DNA of 64,000 nucleotides from contig WIXG01000187.1 in the NCBI GenBank assembly GCA_009869945.1, forward strand, positions 1 through 64,000. Direction: 5' to 3'. The stretch is from Mesaphorura yosii (taxonomy: Eukaryota > Arthropoda > Collembola > Poduromorpha > Tullbergiidae). Positions 37,408-48,387 of the stretch are shown here, piece by piece; the first letter of the stretch is position 1; each line of letters starts with the position of its first letter. The translations under genes and the position numbers were made by a program. The notes below the pieces were generated by a model, which had not been told where the DNA came from, ran no database searches, and was given only the letters and a program-made list of their open reading frames with translations.

Positions 37408-38201
37408 CTAATTTCGTTCTACCTGGTTCTGTTGGTAGGTGCTCAAATATTCTTCAAACAGTTCAAACTTGTACAAGTCCCGTTGAACCACAAAGCGATT
37501 GGAGTGCATCGGATGGACTTCCAACATTCTAGCAAGAACCTCGGCGTACACGTCATCCATATGTATTATTGGGGTTGTGAGCGATGCTTCCAGAAACTTT
37601 GGGATTATATCCGATCGCATAAGAACTGTGCCTCCTTCAACGTATGGAAGAAAAGTATCTGCACTGTACATGTGTTCGGGTACCATATATTTGACGTCGC
37701 TACGTCGGAGTGAGTGCGCTCCACACTGCCGTTGTCTCCTGTGGGAAGATCGGGAAAAATCAATACCAAAATGCCGTCAGCAACAAATACCTTGCTAGTT
37801 AATTGTTGCACTTGCATCTGTTCAATGTCGGGATTCGCAGAGGCCAAGAGAAGTGCCATGTCCACATTCAAGAACACGTCATCGTCAGCTTTCAGGAGAT
37901 GAGTTGGTGGGTTGTACGGCTGCCTTTTGAAAAGTCCGTCAGCAAACTTTTTGTTAGGAGTCGCGTCAAGTGCAGAACAAGAAAAGTAGACGTATGCCAG
38001 CACTGATAAATACTTTAGCGTGAGATTTTGGTATGTATCTCTTAAATTGGCTTGAATAATGTCCTGATAAATCTTCGCTTCCTGATTCAACGAATGCTGT
38101 TGCCTTTCATCTGGAACCCACCCAAGTATAAAGTACCGAGACACATTCGTGAGCCTTAATCTTGCGTCAAACGTTTGTCTAATCGCTTGACGATAGTGCA
38201 A
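37408..38201 (-). CDS. GT31 beta-1,3-glycosyltransferase (C-terminal portion)
   Basis: Golgi type II glycosyltransferase of the beta-1,3-galactosyl/N-acetylglucosaminyltransferase family. The first visible exon (about 38201 or 38185 to 37791) begins at AIRQTF, the (A/S)IRxTW block. It continues with RYFILGW, YQDIIQANLRDTYQNLTLK (the canonical DI.DxYxNLTLK block) and KADDDVFLNVD, containing the metal-binding DDD. A 65-base intron joins in phase 0 to 37725-37408, with VKYMVPEHMY, a divergent version of the SGxGY block (VEGGTVLM) and MDDVYAEVLA, the EDVxxG block. Between DTYQNLTLK and KADDDVF there is an insert of about 20 residues beyond the usual spacing (SALDATPNKKFADGLFKR). The membrane anchor and the strand before AIRQTF are not in this frame. 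A minus-strand open frame at 40291-40416 could supply a membrane anchor across an intron that would enclose the AA15 gene, but I could not join the phases. Partial or rapidly evolving; not clearly a pseudogene. Confidence 0.75.
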
Positions 38202-38666
38202 ATTACGAATTCATGGAAGTAATTCAGATTTACATAACGTCGACCCTCACTTTAAAAGGACCTGCTTTCATGGAAGAAATGTCTTTAAAGTTAAATCTTA
38301 AGATCTAAAGATGGGTCTTCGCCACGCCCTCCGCAGCAGCTCATGGCTTTGCTTCTGGCGCTCATGGGTCTCGTGTACGCCCTGTAAATTTACCTGCACC
38401 ACTTAATTAGATAACCTAAACCTGAGCAGTATGATTGCACGATTGCAGTGTGCCGTGTGCAAGTCAAGCACGAACTCGAGATTAAGTTGACAAATACATT
38501 TTCAGTGTAGAGTTTAGAGTATCGAGTTTAAGTATAGAGTTTATAGGATTAGTGATTTATTAATCCTAATCACGCTCCCATGAAATCAATCATTAGGCAG
38601 TCAGTCAGTTGCGTGATCATTTACATTAAATGTCAATCTTTTGTGAAATCGATGCATTCACTGTTG

Positions 38667-38673
38667 TATAAAA
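38667..38673 (+). promoter_or_regulatory. TATA box of the AA15 gene
   Basis: TATAAAA in the context TTGTATAAAACT, 95 bases before the AA15 start codon, leaving room for a 5' untranslated leader of about 60 bases. Position and sequence fit a core promoter; not tested. Confidence 0.5.
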
Positions 38674-38761
38674 CTAATCCCCAAATGCGATTCCCAAACC
38701 AATTCTAACTTGGACAATCCGCGACAATAAATTGCTATTGCCAAAAACTTAGTTTAGCACA

Positions 38762-39505
38762 ATGTCGAGAATACCAGCAACATGTTTCATCGTTATTCTG
38801 CTTTGTTTTGGTGCTGCGCGCGCTCATCTCCGAATGGACGATCCGCCGAATCGTTCGAGCCTCTGGCGTTTCGCTGAATTCGACCAGTACACCCCCGAGC
38901 ATAATTACTTGGACGATGCATTGTGGTGTGGTAATCAGGCCCAGTTTGAGACTGACACGCGATGTGGAGTGTGCGGAGATCCAATTGGGCAAGGGCAACC
39001 GAGGGACAACGAAGATGGCGGCAAATTTGGACGTGGAATTATTGCTAGGACATATACCTCCGGACAGGTATAATAAATATCCCTGAAAGGTATTATTAAC
39101 CTTTAATTTACTAAATAATTTAACAAAATGTTCTAGAATATTCCAGTGACCATCGTCCTAAATGCACCTCATGGTGGTTATTTCATGGTCCAGCTTTGTG
39201 ATCGAGTGCCTGAAACTGAAGATTGTTTCCGCACTTTGACACTTGGCAACGGGGAAACGAGGTGGCCGTTTTTGCTCGATGACCCGGATTTCCAGCTGGG
39301 CATGCAAATCAACACGACCGCCCAACTGCCGGCTGGAGTGACGTGTGAGCGCTGTGTTCTCCGGACACATTACCGTGGGGCGCAACAGTGGGGACCGTGT
39401 GACGATGCGTACGGGTGTATGTGTGACCCAGGGTGCTTTTGTGGGGGTCACGGGTGCTCCCAGCAACAAACTTTTAGAAGCTGTGCTGACATCAAAATAC
39501 AATAA
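38762..39505 (+). CDS. AA15 lytic polysaccharide monooxygenase (chitin/cellulose-active type)
   Basis: Secreted copper enzyme that oxidatively breaks crystalline chitin or cellulose; arthropods use AA15 enzymes in digestion and cuticle turnover. Two exons, 38762-39067 and 39137-39505, joined in phase 0, give 224 residues. A signal peptide (residues 1-21, ending GAARA) precedes His22, which becomes the N-terminal residue of the mature protein and the first half of the copper histidine brace. The motif HLRMDDPPNRSSLWRFAEF is typical. The second copper His is His114 in LNAPHGGYF. Later landmarks are LPAGVTCERCVL and the C-terminal FRSCADIKI, both family signatures, with many paired cysteines. 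In the axial position before the last Cys it has Phe (TFRSC), where many AA15 proteins have Tyr. There is no extra carbohydrate-binding module or GPI tail. The gene is complete and looks functional. Confidence 0.95.
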
Positions 39506-39627
39506 TACATATATACTAAATACGATTTAATTCAAGCCTAAACTTGCATCATTTAGGCTGTAATTAAACTATTCCAAATTGTTAAATTGGAAATCCAAGT
39601 TGTTGAGATTACACCTGAAATTGCCGA

Positions 39628-39633
39628 AATAAA
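39628..39633 (+). terminator. Poly(A) signal of the AA15 gene
   Basis: AATAAA about 120 bases after the AA15 stop codon, in AT-rich sequence before the convergent AA15-like exon. Confidence 0.5.
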
Positions 39634-39871
39634 TTGTTGATCAAGATAGATAAATTGTAGAAACAGGTTTTAATCAGATCAGTAAAAAGTGGTCTAGGTT
39701 ATTATGTTGATCCTAATTAAGTATACATAAATTGAGTGAGTGAGTGGTTATAGCTTAAGCTGATTAATTGAGCAAATTAATTGACATGTGTGTTCGAAAT
39801 TTAAATTCATTCAGTAATGTAATACATTCGTAAGCTGATGGGTTATATGGACTGATTTGTCTATTATTTGT

Positions 39872-40074
39872 CTATTGAATGGAAATGTCTGCACAATTTC
39901 TATAGTATTGATAGGAGCCTGGTCCGAACAAAGTCCACTCGAGTACACAGTGTGTGCATCCGGTGGGCAGGACGACGGGCAGGTGTTTGGCGGAGCCACC
40001 AGGAGCTATCCAACGTGTTTTGCCGTCGGGAAAACGAAGAAGGCCGTGCTGATTGAAGCAGACTTCCAGCAGGA
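39872..40074 (-). pseudogene. C-terminal exon of a second AA15-like gene (partial)
   Basis: Minus-strand frame of 66 residues ending in a stop at 39872. It reads LLEVCFNQHGLLRFPDGKTR, then LPVVLPTGCTHCVLEW and ending YQYYRNCADISIQ. This is the C-terminal third of an AA15/LPMO domain: LPxGxTCxxCVLxW followed by CADIxIQ and stop matches the intact neighbour (LPAGVTCERCVL, SCADIKIQ, stop). A phase-1 acceptor follows GTGGAG at 40075. The axial residue here is Tyr, unlike the Phe of the neighbour. I found no upstream exons carrying the mature N-terminal His or the second copper His between 40075 and 42000, so it is either a truncated duplicate or a gene with a distant 5' part. The two AA15 copies face each other tail to tail. 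Confidence 0.65.
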
Positions 40075-40290
40075 CTCCACGTCCACGATGTCATTTCTTC
40101 GCACTTTCAAGGGATTTACCCACCTTTTCGAGCAAGACACGCCGGAGTTCAGCTCACTGATGAGTTGATCCACAATTTGGTTCATACGTTGAGCAGCCAG
40201 CAGAGGCAGTCTTCTGGTGTTAAGGGCTAGGTGACAAGCCGAAAGTTGGGTTAGATTTGAATCAAAGTCACACTTGTCACACTGAGTTGA

Positions 40291-40416
40291 TCAGAAGTTG
40301 GGACTGTGTTGCCATAAAATGAACACGAACAGCACGGTCCGGATTAAAAGTGCAGTGAGATAAATTTTCCTATTCCGACGGAAGTGAACAGCCGCATCGT
40401 AGATATGCTGGAGCAT
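40291..40416 (-). other. Small open frame with membrane-anchor profile, possible first exon
   Basis: ATG-initiated 41-codon frame on the minus strand. A short basic N-terminus (HFRRNRK) is followed by a hydrophobic run (IYLTALLIRTVLFVFILW), as in Golgi type II membrane proteins. Downstream, minus-strand 40226-40120 is open in phase 1 (RLPLLAAQRMNQIVDQLISE) with acceptor and donor-like ends. These could be 5' exons of the GT31 gene or of the second AA15-like gene, but the phases do not connect to either in a convincing way. Confidence 0.25.
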
Positions 40417-43400
40417 TGGAGGTAATGAATCGATGGGATGGGGTTGGTTTATAGTTAATTAGAATCAGGGAACACAGAAGGGCACGAGACGAAACTGAAA
40501 CTGACCAGGAACTGAGGAGGGAATGCCTCTTTAACTGACTGGAATTTACATATCCCGGAATTCAACACAAATAATACTGCGCCTATGCCATGCACAACGC
40601 CGAAGCCAACATAGGGTTTGGAATTATTAATTCTTACGGATTTTGATCATAGTTGAGATGATTATTAATCAAAATATAGATTCATTTTTCAAATCAACTA
40701 ATCACAATCTGCGCTTTGTTTTCTGAAGCTGCAATTCAATCTTACTCATACGATTTCTGATTGTAATATTGCTGTAATTGGCAAGAGAATTTGCGAAGGA
40801 CTTGCTCAAGAGACTAGAATTTATTATCCCCAACCTTGTCTAATGGCCGTAATCGCCATAATATGGCCCGAACTCGTTACTTGTTAGGTCACAGTTTGTA
40901 ATTTAATATCCGCAAGTCACAAAGATCTGTAATAAAATATTATGACAGCGTCAGTCAAAGACAAAGCCCGCTACCGCTTCGTTGGCAGTGACCGTGGTCT
41001 TGCCATGCCATGCCATCAATGCAATGCGTGTGTGGCATTTGAAACAATAGCTGACAGCAGATCACTTTTGTCATAGCCTTTGTAAAGCAAAGGGACGGGC
41101 AGGCAGGAGAAAGCCTTTTGTCTTTTTGTCGTGTGTCTTTTCACTCATTACGCATTGGGCATTTGGAAAGAAAACGGCATAGAATGGAAAAGGTGCAGCA
41201 GGGCAACAAAAAGCGTTTAGAAAATTGCTAAACGTAGTAAAAATTATAGTTTTCATCTCATGAAAACTCGTGATCATGATCTTTGCTTTGTCTTGTCTTC
41301 TGCTCGTTGGCTGGGCAGAAGACAGGAAGAGGAGACGGGCAGGGAGAAACAGAATTTTTTGTGCTGATGTCAGCCAGTTTAAGCCCAATTCATTTTTACG
41401 ATTATATTTTTCTTTTTGCACGCACTACGCTGGACGACTGGACGATGATGCGTATGTGTGTTTATGTTGCTTACGTACGTAGGGCAGTGAGGATGTGCTG
41501 GAAACTCGTCCAGGACCAGGCGAGCTCCGATGCATGTGACAACCCGTACGCGTAATAAGACGTAAAAGTAGTAATGGCCAGAAATATTACGACCCCGAAT
41601 CATCTTTGAGTCCTTTTGTTTTATGCCCTTTCATAATTGCTTATTTTGTGTTCCTGTGTCTGCTTGCTCTTGCTTTTGCCCAGAACGGTCTTCATTTTGT
41701 CTTTCTTCATTGTTCATTGCTATATTAGCTTTTATGATTTGGACTGATTAACGTAGTAATAATTGTTATTGTGGACGTTACCATCAATGATCAGATCACA
41801 TCACATTTGATAATCGGCAATCGACAAATTGGTCGTCGTATTCCAATTCGTGAAGTGGCCAACCCATAAAACATAAAAATAAGGATTCATTTGATTAAGA
41901 ATGAATTCGAGATTCAGCCGTAACTTTTCCATTAATTCAATTAAATTATCAGCATCTTCAGTACTTCATTCAACAGTGGGCGACCAAGCAAATATTTTCA
42001 TTACTGATAATTCTCAATCAGATTAATGATGGAGACGGCGGCAAAACATAAATCTGAGGGTTGTAAACGTAAATGCGTTAAAGTGGCCTCAAGATATTTG
42101 CTCTTGACTTTCACAACCTTCGCTCATGCCTCATCTCAAACGTAACAAAATCTAATAGAATTAATGCTCTCTAACACGACGCTGCCGACGCTTGTGAACG
42201 TTGTGTTGTATTGTCGCAAGTTGTTAAGCTGCTTAGATAATCTCAGCTTCAGTTCGGCCTCCTGTTTTCCTGCCTTTCCCACTCACGCTTCAGGTTTTTG
42301 GCTCTTCAGGGAATTTTCTAGTGCATTTAACACGTCGCGTCGGTTAACGCGGGTGGTATTCCCAAATGACTTTCACCACGAAGAACCACGACAAATAAAT
42401 CCTGTACACAATGTAGACTACAACGTGCAAGCACAATACACAAAGGACTGCAAAATTGAATTAGCAGCTTATTCGGCGACATATTTTCTTAGCCTGCAAG
42501 TGCGTTAAGCAGAGCAAATGTGGAAGGGAAAGCCGGCGACAATGACGAGCAAAAGATTAGGGTATAAAGACCACAGAAGAAAGTAAAGCACACGCGTACG
42601 TGTGCTCGTACGTGAATGAACTTAATTTACATGTCAACATTCTCATGCGATGCCATGCCCTTGAAAGTGCGAGCGCATTCAGAACTCGGATTCTTTTTTT
42701 AAAATGCATCGCGTAGCGTTCGCTGCGACAAAAATTCAAATTCGAGCAGGGTTGGCAGCAACTGAATGCTGAAGTGGAGTTATGAATTGTGACATCGCAC
42801 CCGCCGTGCAGTGCAGTGTACCAAGACAAAAGTTGGACTAAAACTGGCTGGAAGCTGAAACTGGGTTCTCTCAAGTGCAAAAGCCTCTGCATTGCATGAG
42901 AACCATGCAGAATTATGCAAAACTCGACTGAATGGAAGTTTTCGCCGCGCGCGTCGCGAAGCTTTTGTGACTGGGATTCAAGAAAGCGTGTGTGGTCAAC
43001 CATAAATTCAGAAAAGAAAAATGGCGAGTGCATTTATTATGCCAAATCCCCGGCTAGGACTACGAAATGAAGCATCTCTTCACTGAAAAATTGGGATTTG
43101 AATTTGGTATCAAGACTGGGCAAGAAAGGAGCTCAGGTTCCTTGCAGTCACGAATTGACGAATTTAATTGAAAACGAGCAGCTCATTCAATGATGAGACG
43201 GCGCCTATTCTAATGCTGGTAATGTCCAATAATAAACATCCACTCGACTCGGCTGGTAGAAGAAGACAATCATGGATGAAAGTGTGCAATTAAATTGACG
43301 GGGCCGGAAATTGAGCCAGCAGAACTGATGTGACCGTTTTCTGTTTTAAGGTAACAGCAAAAATTGGATTCGATTTCTTTACTGGTATAAATGGCAATAG

Positions 43401-46400
43401 CGTAATGGCAATGACAATGATATTTAGTAATATTGCTGTGCTGTGCTGGCTGAGAGTCTCAAGAGTCAAGCCAAGAGCAAGGGCCAAGCTGAGATTCGAG
43501 ACAATAATGGCTATAGAAAAGGAATCAGAGTCGTCGTCGCGTGAGTCGCTCGCGTCGTTGGAGAAGAAAAGAATAAAGTATGTGACGTGAATATAAAATG
43601 GGGTATAAATAAAGTTTGGGGTGAAACGCAAAAGAGGATCTTCGCTTCTCGTGCATCTTCTCTGCTCTGGAAATGATAATAAGAAGATAACAAGAGCGAG
43701 CGGGTCTCATTTCACTTTTAATTTCTGGTCGGCCACTTTTTGTACGCGGGCAGACAAAAAATGTGAACCAGGAACTCCAACTCGGAAAAGGTAAAATTTA
43801 ATTGCGTGGAAAGAAAGTCGGAGTCGGAGGCAGATGAGACCGACAAAATACGAAAACCGAGGACAAGGAAAAGGTAAGAGAACACGAGGAGAGAAACAAA
43901 AGATCAGAAGCAAAGAAAAAGAATGGAATGATCTGCAATAAATGAAACTTTGCCTTTCCTACAGCAAATGTTCGGTTCTCCTATTCTAATTGAATTACAT
44001 GGTGGAAGGCAAGACATCTTGGTTGTACGTGAAAGGGCAACGAAAGAATTGAGCCAATGTTAAGAATTTTGGATACACGAGTCTTCATTTAATCATCGAA
44101 TGAAGATTGCCGAATTCTTCCGCAAATACCAAAACGATACTGCGTGCAATGCGTTGTGATCTTGATTTGTTTTTGTTTTTATAGCACACAACTAAAGGTT
44201 ATAAGATATGGTGAATGCAAAGTATTTTACAATATCATACAATTCTTGCAATTCTTTACACATTTGCGCGCCGCACCGAGCGAGTCTTCGTCTCTGAAAC
44301 GAGGGCTTTTCCATCTTCCATTGTAACTCACGAATTGTGGCAAATCTGAAATAATCTTGTGTCATTTGACCCAGAAAAGTCCGAAATAGTTGGCAAAATG
44401 CTTCTCATTCTCGTCTTCCTCGCGTCACAACAGTTCTGGCAAGGCAAAAAAGGTGACGGCAGTCGGAACGACAAAAAAGAGGAAGTGAAAGCATAAACTT
44501 CTGTGCCACACTCCAAATCCTGTGCCCTGTGTCTCTGAACTTATTTCAGACCAGGTTCAAGGCACAAGTCTATTATGTTCTGCAAATGTCAATGTATTTG
44601 TGCTGCTTGGGAAACTTTTTCAAGTGTGTTGTCAGTGTCGGTGTACTCGCCACTTTAGCCACTTTCTCTCGAGGAAATCCATGCATGCATGCGTGCATGA
44701 AGTGAAGACCGCCGTAAACACAGCCAAACGCACACGAATTGCGAGCTCGGCTCGGCGGTTGTTGGATTAAGCTGCTAAGCATGAATGAGATAAAGAAAAG
44801 AATCCGTGAATGTGAGATTTGACTTTGGCATTTTCTCGAGGAAGAAACTTTTCACCACCGCAGCGCGACCAAAGCGTTGTTGTGAGGTTATAAACCGTGC
44901 AGAGCCTCACATACTTGATGTCAGCATATTTTCCATTCATTCAACCAAAAATGTGCGTTTTTAAAGAAGTTGAGAACAATGTTCCGTCATCCGTCTGCTC
45001 TCGAGTCTCGCCCTCGACTTCATTTATGATATGATACTCCTTGTCTTGACAGCGAATCTTGAGTCTTGAGCGCAGACTTTCATTTCACTTGCTTTCATCT
45101 TCATCTGCACCGTGAAATGTGAGATGAGACTCCATGTATGAAAGATGATGAGCCCGCCTTGGCATTATCTTGCTGTTGAAAGGAGATGACACGTTTATTT
45201 CTAATTTTTGAACTCCGGCATATGAAATATGAACGTCCGCACATTGTGCTTGTGCTAGTCTCTACACGGGTTTAATGTAGTATGAAATGAATAAATTTGG
45301 AATTCCTATTTCCAGTACGCGATTCTGAAAAGGAAATCCACATGGAAAAGTGTTCCACAGACACACACTAAGTTCTTTGTCATTGTCGAGCTAAATGCTA
45401 AATACATTTCAAGCGTGAACACAAACAGAACGCAGAAAGCAACAGTAAAAACGATGCAAGTCGGCAGTCGGCAGCTTTTCATTACTTTCTCGAAGAAATC
45501 AAAATCAATAGCAAATTGCAAATAGTAGAATTCCGGCGTTGCGTGGTGAGAGAAATGAACAGGTGTTCTCATACGCTTTGCTTTGCTTTATTTGTTGTAT
45601 TGTATTTTGACAGATTAAAGAACACATTCACGGTTCTTCGTTTCACGAGTTCGTGAATTATAGTTTCTGTCTTGATTCCCGTGCCGTGCTCGTGTGATTT
45701 TTCTTAAGATTCGAGTTGTTATTTTAAGATTTCCACATCCGCAGCCGTCAACACGAACTGCGAGTGTTCTCCACTTTTGATAAATGATGCAGTTTATGAT
45801 TTTGATTGTGGTTTCTGGAAGAAGGGCGATGGCAGTGGCAAAAATCTTGAAATGGGCTACAAATCGAAATCTTAAAGAATCACTGAATCACAGTGACCGA
45901 ATTACGACACGACGTCCGGCAAGGCAAAGGCTACGTGCAGGCAAGGCAAGAACAAGTGCCGGGTAGGCCATTGTCCCGGTTTGGATAATGATAATGGCGG
46001 AGATTAACGTCAGCCCCGCTGGAGACCGCTGACCAAAGCAACGCAGCGCAACAGTAAAAGTTTGTGATATATTTTTAGTAGCACATCTCCAGAGCTTATG
46101 GATTCAGTTATCTCTGCCTGTCCGCTTAAGCACTAAGCGTCCGTGCAGCGTTAAGCAAAGTTTTTATTCGTGTTTCATAAGACTGAAGATGTGCTAAGGT
46201 GGTTCGTTGTTTGTAATGACGTATTTTTGTCCACACTATCTTTCTTTACTCCTTCGACTTCAAACGCTCTGAGCTGTACACGGTATACACACGTCCTTAA
46301 TCTCTTCTTCAGTCAAGCGCAGCTCATTTTCTACACACAAGTCAAAAAGAACCGAATTCGGAAGGCGTAGCGTGGCGTCGGTCTCGGTGCCGAGTACGCG

Positions 46401-48387
46401 GTCCTTGAGGAGCAGTATAAGGAATACGGACAAAGAACCGGCTTGACCGCCTTGATAATCGCCAGAACTCCTGTGCCGTACGCGTACCTGAAAAAGAAAA
46501 CAACGCGTCGATCCCGAGTTTGATGTTTTGAACTCCGTTCCGTTCCCCGACGAGCAAGCAGCGCGCAAAACAACATAAACACAATGCTCACACTGCAATG
46601 ACAGCACGAGCACGGTGGCGAGAGAGAAGCGAGTGAAAGAACATAATTTTCGTGAGAAGAAAGAAAGTCAGCGTAAAGTCCCCCTGGGAAGTCCAGAAAC
46701 AAGAAGCAGAAAGTTTACGGCATTATTATCATGTGTTTATCGTGTGAGCGCGTGGCCTGGCAAAGTCCGACCACGATTCGTGGCCGATTCGGACTCGGAG
46801 TCCCAAATGTCCATCCAATTCACTCTCACTTGTTTATCTCCTGTATATATTTTTGATCTTTTCAAAAATAAACTTTGTTTATGCGCCACGCGCGGCTGAA
46901 GAGAGATGATGGGTCTATTCCCAGTCCGGCACGGTGGGGCTCAAACTTTCTCTTATCTATATCTTTACTCCTAAACAAGAGCCTCGTCTTGGATCTTGAA
47001 TCCATTTCACGCATCCGTCCAAACTTCCAAGCTTTAATATATTTTGTCTATTTGAGTGCAATTACGGACTGTTTGTCCTGCAAACTGGCTTTGGCTTTGG
47101 TTTCGAAGCGGTTGGGGTCACAAGTCAAAGGACGATATTTTTGTACAAGGCAGAGACGAACGAAAAAGCATCATTATTAACCGTAAAATGTGGTGGCCTT
47201 TTTATTTTCGTATAAATTGGGTTCTGAATGCAAGCCCAACGCGTAAAGCTTGGTAAAATACGTTCATAAAAGTGCGCAATCAATCTGTGAGTGTGCACGG
47301 AGTCTGGGTTCCAATCCCAAGAGTTTTTAATCTCTCATAATTAATTACATTTCGGGAGATTTCCAAACGCATTTACCAACATTTATCATTTTGGACATCA
47401 TCTGCTGTTCGTATTAGTTATTAACATTAGCAGTATTGAATCACTCGCACTCCAAACGCACCTGCGCTCTCTTCCCGTCCGAATTCTACTTAAATGATGA
47501 TGACTAATGAATAAATTAATGATTGCCCATCTCGTTCGCCTCTTTCGCTCAGTTCATACGCACTGAGCTGAATTCCGCGCTCAGCTTCACTGAAGAAGAA
47601 TTTATGACCACCAGAAATAAATGGAAATGGAAAACGTCCCCCGTCGATTGATAAATTCAAGTTCATTTTCATTACGATCGTAATTCTCGACTCGCGAGCA
47701 CGAAGAAATCAAATCACAAGCACGACAGTACAATTAATTCTAGGAGACCAACTCTATGCTGATGCAGATGCTGAGCGAGATAGAATTTAATTACGCTTCC
47801 AGTGCAGTTGACATTTTTACTGCCACTGCCAAACGCATTAGCATAACTCACTGCCGGCGCGGCAGCATCTTCACAATCACATTGATATAAAACCTGCACT
47901 GTGCTTTAAAATTGGATCCGGAGAGACAGACGAACGAACACTCACCGACTCAACGCCTCAGAAATTATGACTTTTACAGTTTAGGAGCGTAACGCGCGAG
48001 TTTTCTTTGTGAAATATACTTTCTTGTAATAAAGACATGAAATCTTCACACGCGCGTCCGCGACAAAGATTCAGATTCACAGTTCACATATGCTTTGGCT
48101 TTCTCTCATACATTCTGGGAATTTGGGCTTTCTGGCTTGGCTTTAAACACCGACCAGACCTTTAAAACGCGCGCGCGTTAAAATGTTTCCAGCAGGTTGG
48201 AAGGGTTTATGATATTTTATAACACTTCCACTCTCACATCTTCTTCATAACTATTCCTTTGAGCACTCACATCGTAATCGTACCTCGTGCGTCGTGCGCC
48301 GTGAGCCAGAGCAGTAAATTGTGATTCATGTTAAAATTTATGCCGATGGAAATGTAAAGTACTCGTTGATGACTTCTTCCGACGATC
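40417..48387. other. Eight-kilobase gene-free stretch
   Basis: No gene with family resemblance on either strand. An isolated exon-like block is seen at 46260-46489 on the minus strand, preceded by a strong pyrimidine tract and AG, but it matches nothing I know and several frames are open through it. The rest is AT-rich with scattered low-complexity sequence. Confidence 0.5.
46260..46489 (-). other. Unassigned exon-like block
   Basis: On the minus strand the sequence TTGTTTTCTTTTTCAG, an excellent acceptor, precedes a CpG-rich block open to a stop at 46260. One frame includes VFLILLLKDRVLGTETDATL and LRLTEEEIKDVCIPC. The opposite strand is also open over much of it (VLEEQYKEYGQRTGLTALII). I do not recognise a family and cannot decide the strand; it may be an orphan last exon, a gene relic or chance. 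Confidence 0.2.

Noticed and set aside
39857-40168. Plus-strand open frame resembling the C-terminus of sulfide:quinone oxidoreductase (YPTCF...KAVLIEADF)
   Set aside because: The opposite strand reads as an AA15 C-terminal exon with much stronger landmarks (CTHCVLEW, CADISIQ then stop), so the plus frame is its shadow.
47290-47330. tRNA-like B box (GGTTCCAATCC)
   Set aside because: No matching A box or cloverleaf stems around it.
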